NCBI GenBank assembly: GCA_017471705.1
Contig: JAFUSH010000006.1
Location: forward strand, 1 to 46,316
DNA: 46,316 nucleotides
Reading direction: 5' to 3'
Source of the DNA: Alphaproteobacteria bacterium
GTDB taxonomy: Bacteria > Pseudomonadota > Alphaproteobacteria > RF32 > CAG-239
Shown here: positions 33,757 to 43,361 of the stretch, piece by piece
How positions within the stretch are numbered: position 1 is the first letter of the stretch
Layout: every line of letters starts with the position of its first letter
Made by a program: the position numbers and the translations under genes
Notes under the pieces: model-generated
Seen by the model: only the letters and a program-made list of their open reading frames with translations
What the model was told of the DNA's origin: nothing
The model's database searches: none

Positions 33757-35130
33757 CTAATTAAACCAATTTATCAATCGTTGAACGTGACCTATTTCAT
33801 AGCACGATATATCGTAATTTTTAAGTCCTTTTTCTTTTTTATCCTTACCGAATGCCGGTGGAATTATGGCACCGGAAAAGCCAAGTTTTTGCGCTTCTTT
33901 CAGCCGCAAGTTACTTTGCGCTACCGCGCGAATTTCTCCCGACAATCCGATTTCTCCGAAAGCCACCATATCAGCCGGTAAAGGCTTTTTAGTTAATGAC
34001 GATATTACTGCCATTGCTACTGCCAAATCGGCTGCCGGCTCACTTATCTTCAAACCTCCGGCAATATTCAAATAAACATCGTGGGCGCTGAAATTCATAC
34101 TGCAACGAGCTTCCAAAACCGCCAACACCATTGATAATCTGTTAGAATCCCAACCGACAACGGCTCTTTTCGGGGTGGAATATCCGCTCGGACTTACTAA
34201 GGCTTGAATTTCCACCAACAGCGGACGAGACCCTTCTATGCCGGCGAAAACACAAGAACCGGATATATTTCCCTGCCTTTCTGCCAAAAACAGCGCCGAA
34301 GGATTTTCAACCTCGACCAAACCCTTATCCTGCATTTCAAAAACACCGATTTCATCGGTAGCTCCGTAGCGATTTTTAACGGCGCGCAATATGCGGAAAT
34401 GATGTCCGCGCTCACCTTCAAAATACAACACTGTATCCACCATATGTTCCAAAACTCGCGGACCTGCTATTTCGCCTTGTTTGGTTACGTGTCCGACTAA
34501 AAACAGAACAAACCCTTTTTTCTTGGCAAGTTTAATCAGTTCATAAGCACACGCCCTTACCTGCCCGACACTGCCGGGGGTGGACTCTACTTCATCTAAA
34601 TACATTGTTTGAATTGAATCGATAATCACCACCTTGGCTTCTGTTTTTTCAAGTGTGGTAATAATATTGCGAATATCAGTGGCACTCGCTAAATTAACCG
34701 GACTGTCCGCCAATCCCAAACGATTGGCTCTGATACGCACCTGATCAATGGCTTCTTCACCGGAAATATAATAGCAGGCATTGTTATTTGCCGCCAAACC
34801 GGCGCAAACCTGCAAAAGAAGCGTGGACTTGCCTATCCCCGGATCACCGCCCACCAAAATTACCGACCCCGGAACCAAACCGCCGCCGGTAACTCTGTCT
34901 ATCTCTTTAATACCTGTCTGCAAGCGCGTATATGTCTGCGCGGTTCCTTTCAACGGTACAAAATCAATTATGTGTCCTTCTTTTTTGACACCTAATTTGG
35001 AAAAACCGTCATTTTTGACATTTTCTTCAACAATTGTGTTCCATTCATTACAGGTATCGCATTTTCCTTGCCATTTGGGATATACGGCACCGCAATTCTG
35101 ACAGACAAACATTGTTGATTTCTTAGCCAT
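33757..35130 (-). CDS. radA: DNA repair protein RadA
   Basis: 457 residues, the usual length. N-terminal zinc finger CQNCGAVYPKWQGKCDTC (10-27), Walker A GGDPGIGKST, the RadA motif KNRYG, and a C-terminal Lon-protease-like domain (DVYLNIAGGLKISEPAADLA). It is a branch-migration ATPase that extends strand exchange with RecA. It sits between cvpA and the MlaF-type gene on the same strand. Confidence 0.97.
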   Translation of the reverse strand: MAKKSTMFVCQNCGAVYPKWQGKCDTCNEWNTIVEENVKNDGFSKLGVKKEGHIIDFVPLKGTAQTYTRLQTGIKEIDRVTGGGLVPGSVILVGGDPGIGKSTLLLQVCAGLAANNNACYYISGEEAIDQVRIRANRLGLADSPVNLASATDIRNIITTLEKTEAKVVIIDSIQTMYLDEVESTPGSVGQVRACAYELIKLAKKKGFVLFLVGHVTKQGEIAGPRVLEHMVDTVLYFEGERGHHFRILRAVKNRYGATDEIGVFEMQDKGLVEVENPSALFLAERQGNISGSCVFAGIEGSRPLLVEIQALVSPSGYSTPKRAVVGWDSNRLSMVLAVLEARCSMNFSAHDVYLNIAGGLKISEPAADLAVAMAVISSLTKKPLPADMVAFGEIGLSGEIRAVAQSNLRLKEAQKLGFSGAIIPPAFGKDKKEKGLKNYDISCYEIGHVQRLINWFN

Positions 35131-35133
35131 ATC

Positions 35134-35886
35134 TTAAACTTCCACTTGTATCGGACCTTGCGAACTGCCCGAGATAAATTGCTTCAAATAAGGATTGTCG
35201 GATTTATCCATATCTTTTACCGTACCTACCCAGATGATTTTGCCCTTATACAGCATTGCTATTCGGTCGGCAATTTTACGTGCCGATGCCATATCGTGTG
35301 TAATGGTTAAGGTTGTCGCCCCCAAACCTTTGGCTGACTCTATAATTAAATCATTAATCACATCAGCCATAATCGGATCAAGTCCGGTAGTCGGTTCATC
35401 AAAAAAGATAATTTCCGGTTTATTCATAATCGCCCGAGCCAAACCAACGCGTTTTTGCATACCGCCGGAAAGTTCGGCCGGAGATAAATCTGCCACTTCG
35501 GGAGCAAGCCCTACCTGACGCAATACTCTGATAGCCTCCAAACGGGCATCTTTTCGCGCCATCTTATTATTTTCAAGCAATACAAAAGCCACGTTTTCCC
35601 AAACGCTCAAACTGTCAAACAAAGCTGCGCCCTGAAACAGCATTCCCATTTTTTCGTGAATATTTTTACTGCTCCCGATAACTTCTTCACCGTCTATTTT
35701 AATTGAGCCGCTATCCGGCGTAAGCAAACCTTGAATACATTTTATAAGCACCGATTTACCGGTACCGCTGCCGCCGATAACCACAAGCGATTCACCTTGT
35801 TTTACTTCCAAATCAACACCGTCAAGCACTTTCTTTTTGCCGAAAGCTTTATAAAGATTTCTGATTTCTATTTTATTTTCCGACAT
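35134..35886 (-). CDS. mlaF: ABC transporter ATPase, MlaF type
   Basis: 250 residues. Walker A GGSGTGKSVL, Q-loop MGMLFQGAALFDSLSVWENV, signature LSGGMQKR, Walker B IIFFDEPTTGLD and the H-loop TITHDM. The GAALFDS-type Q-loop and its pairing with an MlaE permease identify the Mla (phospholipid transport) family. It powers lipid movement between outer and inner membranes. Overlap-free, 9 bases from the permease gene. Confidence 0.93.
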   Translation of the reverse strand: MSENKIEIRNLYKAFGKKKVLDGVDLEVKQGESLVVIGGSGTGKSVLIKCIQGLLTPDSGSIKIDGEEVIGSSKNIHEKMGMLFQGAALFDSLSVWENVAFVLLENNKMARKDARLEAIRVLRQVGLAPEVADLSPAELSGGMQKRVGLARAIMNKPEIIFFDEPTTGLDPIMADVINDLIIESAKGLGATTLTITHDMASARKIADRIAMLYKGKIIWVGTVKDMDKSDNPYLKQFISGSSQGPIQVEV

Positions 35887-35895
35887 ATTTACCGC

Positions 35896-36687
35896 CTATC
35901 TCGCAAAGAATAATTCTGTTATTAAGTAGTTAAAAATCAATATCAAAATAGAAGACGTAACGACAGAATTGGTAGTAGCTTCGCCCACCCCTTGCGCGCC
36001 GCCTTTGGAACGGTATCCGTGATAGCATCCCATTATGGCAACCACAAATCCGAACACCGCAGCCTTAACAACGCCCATTACAATATCAATCGCCTGAAGA
36101 TTATCAGCCGTATTATTAATATAATTTGCAGGATTAAAATCCAATTTATAGACACCTACCAAATATCCTCCGAAAATACCTATAACGTCACCAAACAATA
36201 CCAGCAACGGCATAACAATTATCGCAGCCCAAACACGCGGAGCTATCAGATAACGAAAAGGATTTGCCGACAAAGTAATCAATGCGTCAATCTGTTCGGT
36301 AACTCGCATTGTACCTATCTCAGCGGCCATTGCCGCTCCGATACGTCCCGCCACCATTAAAGCCGACAAAACCGGTGCCAGTTCGCGTGTAACCGAAATC
36401 AAAACCACACTGGCAACTACGCCCTCGGCCCCATATTCGGAAATACCGGAATATGTCTGAATGGCAATAACCATACCGGCAAACAACGTTGTTAAGCCGA
36501 CAACAGGCAGCGAATAAAACCCTATATCCAAAAATTGTTTACCGAATAGTTTCAAATAGAACGGCGGCATAAAACAGTTATATACCGACTTAGCGACAAA
36601 TTGCGTAAAATATCCCAAATTTATTATGAAACCGACCAACGGTCGTCCCAAAGCCTGCACAAATGTCTCAAATGTTTTTCTAAACAT
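35896..36687 (-). CDS. mlaE: ABC permease, MlaE type
   Basis: 263 residues with five hydrophobic segments, the conserved GAEGVVASVVLISVTRELAP, LMVAGRIGAAMAAEIGTMRV and TEQIDALITL of the MlaE family, and a C-terminal GVGEATTNSVVTSSILI. Inner-membrane component of the phospholipid transporter. MlaD and other components are not adjacent, so they must be elsewhere or absent. Confidence 0.94.
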   Translation of the reverse strand: MFRKTFETFVQALGRPLVGFIINLGYFTQFVAKSVYNCFMPPFYLKLFGKQFLDIGFYSLPVVGLTTLFAGMVIAIQTYSGISEYGAEGVVASVVLISVTRELAPVLSALMVAGRIGAAMAAEIGTMRVTEQIDALITLSANPFRYLIAPRVWAAIIVMPLLVLFGDVIGIFGGYLVGVYKLDFNPANYINNTADNLQAIDIVMGVVKAAVFGFVVAIMGCYHGYRSKGGAQGVGEATTNSVVTSSILILIFNYLITELFFAR

Positions 36688-36700
36688 ATTCCCTTATCTT

Positions 36701-37144
36701 TCAATCTGCCCGATGTTGCTCAAACAAACGCAACGCCACAATAATTTTATCCGGCGCCGAATTTTCTTTAGCATACAAATCTATTTTATTAATTTCAAGT
36801 CCAAAAATTACTTCTTTTTGCATTAACGGCATTCGTTCTATTTCATCGGTATTGCTTTTCAGGCAAACAATCATATCAATGCAGGCACTTTCAATATAAG
36901 GATAATTCACAATACCGATACCGCGAACTTCCAGCATTCCGGCTGAATTTTCCGGAGCACTACCGATAACCTTTTCTTTTTGTTTACATAATTTCACCGC
37001 ATCATCAGCCACTAATTCCGCCTTTTTATTTTCAAGCAAGCGCAAGGCTAAATCAGACTTTCCGCTACCGCTTTTACCTTTCAATAAAACACCTTTACCG
37101 TTTATACGAATAAGTGTCGCGTGTATTATTTCACATTCTGCCAT
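36701..37144 (-). CDS. hprK: HPr kinase/phosphorylase C-terminal domain protein
   Basis: 147 residues, the short form found in Alphaproteobacteria, which lacks the N-terminal domain of Gram-positive HprK. Walker A GKSGSGKSD (23-31), VADDAV (45-50), signature LEVRGIGIVNY (about 71-81). It should phosphorylate HPr on serine in the regulatory nitrogen-type PTS. It overlaps tsaE by 19 bases, so the two are coupled. Confidence 0.9.
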   Translation of the reverse strand: MAECEIIHATLIRINGKGVLLKGKSGSGKSDLALRLLENKKAELVADDAVKLCKQKEKVIGSAPENSAGMLEVRGIGIVNYPYIESACIDMIVCLKSNTDEIERMPLMQKEVIFGLEINKIDLYAKENSAPDKIIVALRLFEQHRAD

Positions 37145-37587
37145 TGTTGCAATCTTTGAATTTTATCTTCATCATCGGCGGAAATTGTAATTTTTCGACC
37201 GTTTTTTTCAGGTTCAAACGTAATATTCCACATATTGCGCGGAGCCAATTTTTCCATTTTTTCCGGCCATTCCACCAGACAAACACCGCTATAAAACGCT
37301 TCTTCGACTCCCAATTCAAAAATATCACTCGGTTTTTCCAAACGGTATAAATCATAGTGATAAATTTCAAAATGAGGTGCCGCATACATTTGCACCAAAG
37401 TAAAAGTAGGACTCGGAACTTCCTCCGCATCGGTCAAATTTTTGATAAAGGCTCGGGCAAAAACACTTTTCCCCATCCCCAGAGTACCGTGCAAAGCCCA
37501 TATATCTCCGATTTGCGTCAGCTCAGACAAACGAGCTGCTATATCGGCGGTTTGTTCTTCATTTTGACTTATAAACGATATTTCCAT
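37126..37587 (-). CDS. tsaE: tRNA threonylcarbamoyladenosine biosynthesis protein TsaE
   Basis: 153 residues from the ATG at 37587, which overlaps the upstream stop as TGATG. Walker A HGTLGMGKS (33-41), SPTFTLV (59-65), HYDLYRL (77-83) and LVEWPEK (104-110) define TsaE. It is the ATPase that drives t6A synthesis with TsaB and TsaD at position 37 of ANN-decoding tRNAs. The order nuclease-like, tsaE, hprK in one operon is a chance genomic grouping as far as I can see. Confidence 0.96.
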   Translation of the reverse strand: MEISFISQNEEQTADIAARLSELTQIGDIWALHGTLGMGKSVFARAFIKNLTDAEEVPSPTFTLVQMYAAPHFEIYHYDLYRLEKPSDIFELGVEEAFYSGVCLVEWPEKMEKLAPRNMWNITFEPEKNGRKITISADDEDKIQRLQQWQNVK

Positions 37588-38663
37588 CAGAACAGCCCCC
37601 AAAAATCAAAACCGCCTTTCTTTTCCGGTTCCGTTTTAGGTACATTATACTTTACTTTTACTTCAACTTTGCGATTTTGAATTTTGCGCCAATCCCACGG
37701 TTTATAAAATGTACCTGCCCATAAACCGCGATTATTGTTTCGCGCCTGATTTTCATATTCGACATACATATCGGTATTTTTGGTATAGGCCACTGCCCAA
37801 CCGGCATTTACGACCACTGCTCCGACATCATATTTATTGTTATCAACAAAACAGGCTCCGGTTGCCCAATTTTTTTCGATTTTTCCTAAAATATGACAGG
37901 TGACTTCCTTATACTCCAACCAATCTTGCAACCAGTTTCTGGCTTCTCTGCCGCAATAATATCCCTGACCGTGGCGATTTGCGCAAGTCTGCGTAATATC
38001 CGGAGCATCAACTCCGTACAACTTGATATTTATTCTTTCCATATACAGTGTACTTGCGGTGATAACTCTGGCGTGTCCTTTAACATAAGGATAATCAAAC
38101 GGATTAATATCCATATTTTCAACCGGAGCGGCAACTTGGGCATTTTGTTCTCCGAACAGCATTGTTTTTATTTTACTGACCAAGCCGCCGTTATTTGTAT
38201 TTTGTGCCTGAGGAACCGGCTGTGAAGTCTGTTGAGATGCCGTCTGCTGCGGTGCCGATTGATTTTCGGCATCTTTATCTTCGGACTCGACATCGGCACC
38301 AAACAATTGAGCATCCAAACTATCTTCTTTTTGCCGTTGTGCTTGCAATTGTTCCTCGCCGGCTGCGACTTTCAGAACTTTTGAAGGTTCACCGGTAATT
38401 ATGCCGTTTACGGTTTTATCTCCAAACAACCCCAACGTATATGCCGAGTAAAGAACTACTCCGCCGATTACCAAAACCGTAGTGATTGTCCCTCTGGCTC
38501 CCCACATAAGCTTAAAGATTATATAAAGGCAAATCAGAGCCATTACTATGGATACAAACCCCATTCCCTGAAGCACGTTACTTGAGCTTTGAGTACTTGA
38601 ACCGCCCAAATACATTGCCACAATGAAAAATATCCACATAAAAGTTTGCTTTAAGAAAGGCAT
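37587..38663 (-). CDS. Membrane-anchored thermonuclease-like protein
   Basis: 358 residues. N-terminal hydrophobic segments (about 5-85), a Gln/Ser-rich linker (115-165) and a C-terminal SNase-like domain (about 195-330) with KLYGVDAPDITQTC, GREARNWLQDWL, VVVNAGWAVAYTKN and NNNRGLWAGTF. In staphylococcal nuclease the catalytic residues are Arg35, Glu43 and Arg87; by alignment in mind here they are Lys, Asp and not obvious, so activity is uncertain. Extracytoplasmic or cytoplasmic side cannot be fixed. Confidence 0.82.
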   Translation of the reverse strand: MPFLKQTFMWIFFIVAMYLGGSSTQSSSNVLQGMGFVSIVMALICLYIIFKLMWGARGTITTVLVIGGVVLYSAYTLGLFGDKTVNGIITGEPSKVLKVAAGEEQLQAQRQKEDSLDAQLFGADVESEDKDAENQSAPQQTASQQTSQPVPQAQNTNNGGLVSKIKTMLFGEQNAQVAAPVENMDINPFDYPYVKGHARVITASTLYMERINIKLYGVDAPDITQTCANRHGQGYYCGREARNWLQDWLEYKEVTCHILGKIEKNWATGACFVDNNKYDVGAVVVNAGWAVAYTKNTDMYVEYENQARNNNRGLWAGTFYKPWDWRKIQNRKVEVKVKYNVPKTEPEKKGGFDFWGLF

Positions 38664-38725
38664 CCGCAGTCCCCTTGCATTACACGATTATCCGCATTAG
38701 AACACACTTTTTAACCGATTGCAAG

Positions 38726-40471
38726 CTATTTATATAAATCAGGCAAGATGTTTTCCGGCTTATTATTTTTATTTTTGGAAAATTTCACCATACTGTTTAT
38801 AATAACATCAACATCAGGTTTATCTGAAGAATTTCCATACAAAACAGCATTCAATATATCGCATTGGGCGGCAAATTTTTCATTCGCTACAGCATCGGAT
38901 AAATCTTTCAAATTATTAATTTTTGAACTCGGAAAAACACTTTGTCCCCATTTAACCAAATTATCTCTTGCGCCGTGATAATCACCGAGTGCCAAATAAT
39001 TACGCACACTCTTACGATAATCATAAGATTTTTGTGTTTTGTTGGTATCTTTTTTTCTGCCAAACAATAAAAAGCTTATTAATAATCCGCTTGCAAATGC
39101 CGCCGCAATTGCCAATATCATATCCGACTTATCTGATTTTTGCCTCGGCTCTGCAGTTTCCTTTTCAGGTTCAACCTTACCAGCATCGATTTTCGGAGAA
39201 ATTTGTTCTTTCAACGGTTCATTTTGTAAGGCTTCATATTTTTCATTCGGCTTAACTTCGACATTTTCGGCAGCAATAACCGTTTTTTCCGTCTTTTGAG
39301 TTATAACGTTAAACCACGGGATTACAATTTCAGGTATACGCATTTTTCCGCTTTTTTGCGGAATATACACTACTCTGATAATTTCCTGCGATAATATTTT
39401 ATTTTCGTGTATGGTTGAAGAATATTGCGGTTTATCCGGATATTGTTTCCAAGACGAATTTTCTTCAAATTCTATTTCGGGAAGCTGATTTTCCGAAACT
39501 CCCGAAGCCGTGACGGTAATTTCACGAGCAACCGTTTCTCCTACTTTAAAATTAGGTTTTTCATCAACCCATCTGGCATCAGCCACCAATATTTCGGCCG
39601 GTACCCAACTTTGTCTGCCGTAATCATTCGGTATAGGTTTAACTTCTATTGTTTCCGGTTTAGATTTTATAAGAACCGGTTTTTGAACACCGAACATTGC
39701 TCCCATATCAACATCCAATAATTGCCATAAACTATCGCCGATTGTACGTTTCGGAGAATTTTCGTAAGTAACATAAAAACCTTCCACTTGTGCCTGCGGC
39801 AATTCTTGTTTTCCGCTCTTTTGCGGAAAGAAAACATAATTTATTTTTGTTATTATTTCCCCGTCTTTTTGCGTGCTTTCAAAATCGCCAACTCTTTTTA
39901 TTATCCATTCATCACTGTTTTCAAAATGCGGCTCAGCGCTTAATTGTAAATTACGATTGCTGCCGATTGTTAAAACTGCGGAAATTTCCTGTTCAACATA
40001 CGGATTTTTGTTTTCAACTTTCAAATCCGCCCAAAAATTTGCCATCTGTGCAATATCTTTATTATCACTACCGGATTTTTTTTGCTCTTTTTTTATTTTA
40101 TCAGCCGACAACACTTCAATTTCTACCGGTAAGCTTTGATAATTTCCGGCACTGACCGACGGAATTACCTGTTTTCCTTCGTTTTTAGGCAGCAAAGTTA
40201 TCAGCCATTCTCTTTTTTGCGTTGTCACACCGTTGATAATACTGGTATTCATTGATGATGATGTAGAGTAAATGTTAAAATCTTTCTGCAGCACACCTAA
40301 ATCCGGTTGTATACTTCCGCCATCGCTGCCGTTGTATGACAAGCGAAAATCTATGGTTTCTCCGTAAGCTATTTTAGAATTGTCAACAGTTGCCGTCAAA
40401 TCGGCAGAAAACACCGAAAACGGAAATATCGCAACACATATCGAAACCGCCGAGAAAAATTTTTTCATCAT
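38726..40471 (-). CDS. batD: BatD-type protein
   Basis: 581 residues from the ATG at 40471 (GAGG upstream). N-terminal signal peptide MMKKFFSAVSICVAIFPFSV ending FSA, a long beta-rich periplasmic region (ATVDNSKIAYGETIDFRLSY, QKREWLITLLPKNEGKQVIP), a single transmembrane segment (MILAIAAAFASGLLISFLLF) and a cytoplasmic tail. Layout and place at the end of the Bat operon fit BatD/DUF (BatD, oxygen tolerance protein). Exact role unknown. Confidence 0.88.
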   Translation of the reverse strand: MMKKFFSAVSICVAIFPFSVFSADLTATVDNSKIAYGETIDFRLSYNGSDGGSIQPDLGVLQKDFNIYSTSSSMNTSIINGVTTQKREWLITLLPKNEGKQVIPSVSAGNYQSLPVEIEVLSADKIKKEQKKSGSDNKDIAQMANFWADLKVENKNPYVEQEISAVLTIGSNRNLQLSAEPHFENSDEWIIKRVGDFESTQKDGEIITKINYVFFPQKSGKQELPQAQVEGFYVTYENSPKRTIGDSLWQLLDVDMGAMFGVQKPVLIKSKPETIEVKPIPNDYGRQSWVPAEILVADARWVDEKPNFKVGETVAREITVTASGVSENQLPEIEFEENSSWKQYPDKPQYSSTIHENKILSQEIIRVVYIPQKSGKMRIPEIVIPWFNVITQKTEKTVIAAENVEVKPNEKYEALQNEPLKEQISPKIDAGKVEPEKETAEPRQKSDKSDMILAIAAAFASGLLISFLLFGRKKDTNKTQKSYDYRKSVRNYLALGDYHGARDNLVKWGQSVFPSSKINNLKDLSDAVANEKFAAQCDILNAVLYGNSSDKPDVDVIINSMVKFSKNKNNKPENILPDLYK

Positions 40472-40481
40472 TCTAACCGCC

Positions 40482-42350
40482 TCACTTTTCATTATACCTG
40501 TTCAATTGATATTCTTTTTTAATCAAAGCACGCAAAAGACCGCCCTTATCCTCGGGAACATCTCTGAATTTTTGCAAACGAGCCTTGATTTTTTCTTTTT
40601 CATCGTCTGATTTAGCTCCGGCTTGTGTCTGCAAAGATTTTGCCAATTGCTCCGATTGCTCGTCCTCATTACCATACTGAGATTGCTTATCTGCTTCAAC
40701 CTCATTATCAGCATTTTCATCTTCTTTATTTTCCGCCTGCTTTTGGTTTGGCTGTTGAGGCATATTTTCATCGCTGTTCTCAGGACCATTGCCGTTACCG
40801 TCAGGATTTTGAGGCTGCTCTCCGTTCTGTTGCTCGGAATCTTGTTTTTGTTGCTTATTGTCTTCACCTTCCTGTGGTTGCTTATTTTGCTGTGCATTCG
40901 GTTGTTGTTCGTCTTGTTGCTGTTCGTTCTGTTGTTGCTGTTTTTCCTGCTTTTGCTGTTCATTTTGTTGCTGCGGCTGCTCGCTTTGCTGATTTTGAGG
41001 CTTGCTTTGCTGTTGTTGTTTCTGCTTCTTTTGTTCCGAACTTTGCTGCTGTTGCTGCTGATTTTGATTATTTTGCTGTTGCTGCTGCATTTTTTTCAAG
41101 TATTCCAAATTAAAACGCGCATCTTCAAAATCGGGTTCTTGCTGCAATACCTGTTCATATTTTTCGATAGCTTCGGCTATTTTTCCCGATTTTGCCAAAG
41201 CGTTACCCTGATTATACAAAGATGTATTATCAGAACCTTTCATAAAATTTTCGTAAGCTTTATCAAATTTGCCCTCCCTATATAAGGCAGCAGCTTTCCA
41301 AGAAGCAATGTCAAACTTATCGGCAGCTTCCGTATAATTTTGTTTTTCAAAGGCTTTCATTGCCTCCTGATTATTGTTCAAAAACCACCCTGCTTTAGCC
41401 GGCTGCATTCCTAAAATCAAAACCAAACAAGATATTAAAACGCCTTTGCGGAAAAAATAAAGCATTAACAATGCCGGAAGCCAAAACAGATAGTATCCCA
41501 TATCTTCCCATATTGTCTGCATATTTTCGCTTTGTTTCAATTCTTTGGCGTAAATATTATTGATTTTATTAATCAATACTTGCGGATTTTGCTGATAATC
41601 CAAATAAATTCCCTGTCCTTTATCGGCAATCATTTCCAGCTTTTCATTTTTTTCACCGCTCACCTTAATTATATTTACGTCAAATCCGAGTGCTCCTGCA
41701 GAAGCTGAGCTAGCCAAAGCAGCATCAAACCTCTCTCCCACATCAGCGGTTAAAATTACCATATTACCTTTTTCATAGCCTGATTTTTGCATTCTTTCCA
41801 CCGCCAAATCAATTGCCCTGTCGAGTCTGTCACCGTTCTCAGGCAACACATCATCATCAAGTTGCGAAAGTAAATTTTCTATCAGTGAAGTATCTTCTGT
41901 CAAAGGAGATATCACAAACGGCTCCTTGCTGTACACCATTAATCCGGTTTCGGTTGATTGGAAATTTTTAAGTAAATCGGTAACCACATATTCGGCGCGT
42001 ACGATTCGGCTCGGCGAAACATCTTTAGCCCACATATCGGTAGACATATTCACCATTATTATTACCGGATTATCCACGCTTAAAGCCGGATTTTGCTTTT
42101 TTACCCACGTCGGTCCGGCCAGAGAAAGCAAAATCAAAACGGAAATAAGCGTCAATAAAATATACGGAAATTTACGTTGCTTATTTTGCCCCTTTATCAA
42201 CAAGAAATTAAGCAAATGTTCATCGCAAATTTTTGCCCACGAAGATTGTATGCTGTCATTTTTGAGAACACGCCATCCGAAAATAATAGGTAATACCAAG
42301 ACCGGTAACCAATAAGGACGCAAAAAATGAAAATCCTGTAACCACTCCAT
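40482..42350 (-). CDS. batB: BatB/BatC-like protein: VWA and TPR domains with Gln-rich tail
   Basis: 622 residues. N-terminal membrane anchor and VWA domain (about 1-300), second membrane pair (YLFWLPALLMLYFFRKGVLI), TPR region about 340-420 (KSGKIAEAIEKYEQVLQQEP), then a Gln/Asn-rich low-complexity stretch of about 130 residues. The VWA metal site DxSxS is degenerate (MVNMSTDMW, residues 99-107, Asn in place of Asp). In Bat operons VWA and TPR parts are often separate genes (BatB and BatC); here they are fused. Confidence 0.88.
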   Translation of the reverse strand: MEWLQDFHFLRPYWLPVLVLPIIFGWRVLKNDSIQSSWAKICDEHLLNFLLIKGQNKQRKFPYILLTLISVLILLSLAGPTWVKKQNPALSVDNPVIIMVNMSTDMWAKDVSPSRIVRAEYVVTDLLKNFQSTETGLMVYSKEPFVISPLTEDTSLIENLLSQLDDDVLPENGDRLDRAIDLAVERMQKSGYEKGNMVILTADVGERFDAALASSASAGALGFDVNIIKVSGEKNEKLEMIADKGQGIYLDYQQNPQVLINKINNIYAKELKQSENMQTIWEDMGYYLFWLPALLMLYFFRKGVLISCLVLILGMQPAKAGWFLNNNQEAMKAFEKQNYTEAADKFDIASWKAAALYREGKFDKAYENFMKGSDNTSLYNQGNALAKSGKIAEAIEKYEQVLQQEPDFEDARFNLEYLKKMQQQQQNNQNQQQQQQSSEQKKQKQQQQSKPQNQQSEQPQQQNEQQKQEKQQQQNEQQQDEQQPNAQQNKQPQEGEDNKQQKQDSEQQNGEQPQNPDGNGNGPENSDENMPQQPNQKQAENKEDENADNEVEADKQSQYGNEDEQSEQLAKSLQTQAGAKSDDEKEKIKARLQKFRDVPEDKGGLLRALIKKEYQLNRYNEK

Positions 42351-42356
42351 TTTAAC

Positions 42357-43361
42357 CTATACCTTCCGCAACAACGCAAACATCAACAAAAACAATAATA
42401 ACGCCAATCCGGCCGGATAATAGAACAAATCTTTGGTTTCCTGCACAAAACGTCCTTCCCTTTCCTGTGCTTCCAGTTTGTTTATTTCATCATATATTTT
42501 CATCAATGATTGCACATCTTTGGCTCTGAAATAACGTCCCTTGGTTACATCAGCCAAATACTTCAAACCTTCCTCATCTATCCCTTGCTGAACCGGTATG
42601 TTAAAAAGCCCGCCGAAAAACGGCTCGGTATCACTTCCGGCACCAATGGTGTATATTTTGACTTTTTCCTGCTCTGCCAACTTAATTGCTTGCGGAAAAG
42701 ACAAACTGCCGTCATTATTTTCTCCGTCGGTCAACAGTATGATTACTTTGTTATCGGTTTTGGTATTTTCTTTGGCCAAATTCTTAAGAGCTACACCGAT
42801 TGCATCACCTATAGAAGTAGAATTTCCGGCCATTCCGGCGTCAACACTGTACAGCACTTCCTTTAATGATTGCCTGTCATAAGTCAACGGCACTTGCATA
42901 TATGCTCTGGTTCCGAATACCACAAGACCTATTCTGTCTTCCGTTCTTTCATCGACAAAGCGGCTGATTACGCTTTTTACCGCCTCCAATCTCGTATAAT
43001 ATCTGTTTTGAAAGTTGAAATCACGCTCATTCATTGAAGTTGATATATCCGCCACCAGCATAATATCTCGTCCTTCGTGGTGAACTTTCAAGGGTTCTCC
43101 CACCCATTGCGGACGACACAATGCCAGCACGGTCAATCCCCAGACAACAGCCAATCCCCAAATACCAAACCACGAAACTTTCAGACTCGTATTTTGGAAG
43201 TATCTCCCGACTTTATTTTGTTCCTTAATCTTTATAATATCGCTTATAAAAGGTATTTTCAAAGCATCACCGTACATTTTACCGGCAATCGGTAAAATGT
43301 AATATGAAATAAACGGCAGCAACAACAGCCACAGCATATCGGGATAGGCTAAACTTATCAT
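42357..43361 (-). CDS. batA: BatA-type VWA protein
   Basis: 334 residues. Two N-terminal membrane segments, a VWA domain with an intact MIDAS (DISTSM at 105-110), VIILLTDGENNDG and a C-terminal membrane helix (YPAGLALLLFLLMFALL). BatA proteins are membrane VWA components of the MoxR-linked Bat system, implicated in envelope or oxygen stress tolerance. It overlaps DUF4381 (ATGA) and lies 6 bases from the BatB-type gene. Confidence 0.93.
   Translation of the reverse strand: MISLAYPDMLWLLLLPFISYYILPIAGKMYGDALKIPFISDIIKIKEQNKVGRYFQNTSLKVSWFGIWGLAVVWGLTVLALCRPQWVGEPLKVHHEGRDIMLVADISTSMNERDFNFQNRYYTRLEAVKSVISRFVDERTEDRIGLVVFGTRAYMQVPLTYDRQSLKEVLYSVDAGMAGNSTSIGDAIGVALKNLAKENTKTDNKVIILLTDGENNDGSLSFPQAIKLAEQEKVKIYTIGAGSDTEPFFGGLFNIPVQQGIDEEGLKYLADVTKGRYFRAKDVQSLMKIYDEINKLEAQEREGRFVQETKDLFYYPAGLALLLFLLMFALLRKV

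Noticed and set aside
40623-41285. Long plus-strand ORFs, Leu- or Ala/Val-rich, opposite the BatB-like gene
   Set aside because: They are the mirror of the CAA/CAG-rich coding of the Gln-rich tail, a low-complexity shadow without start signals.
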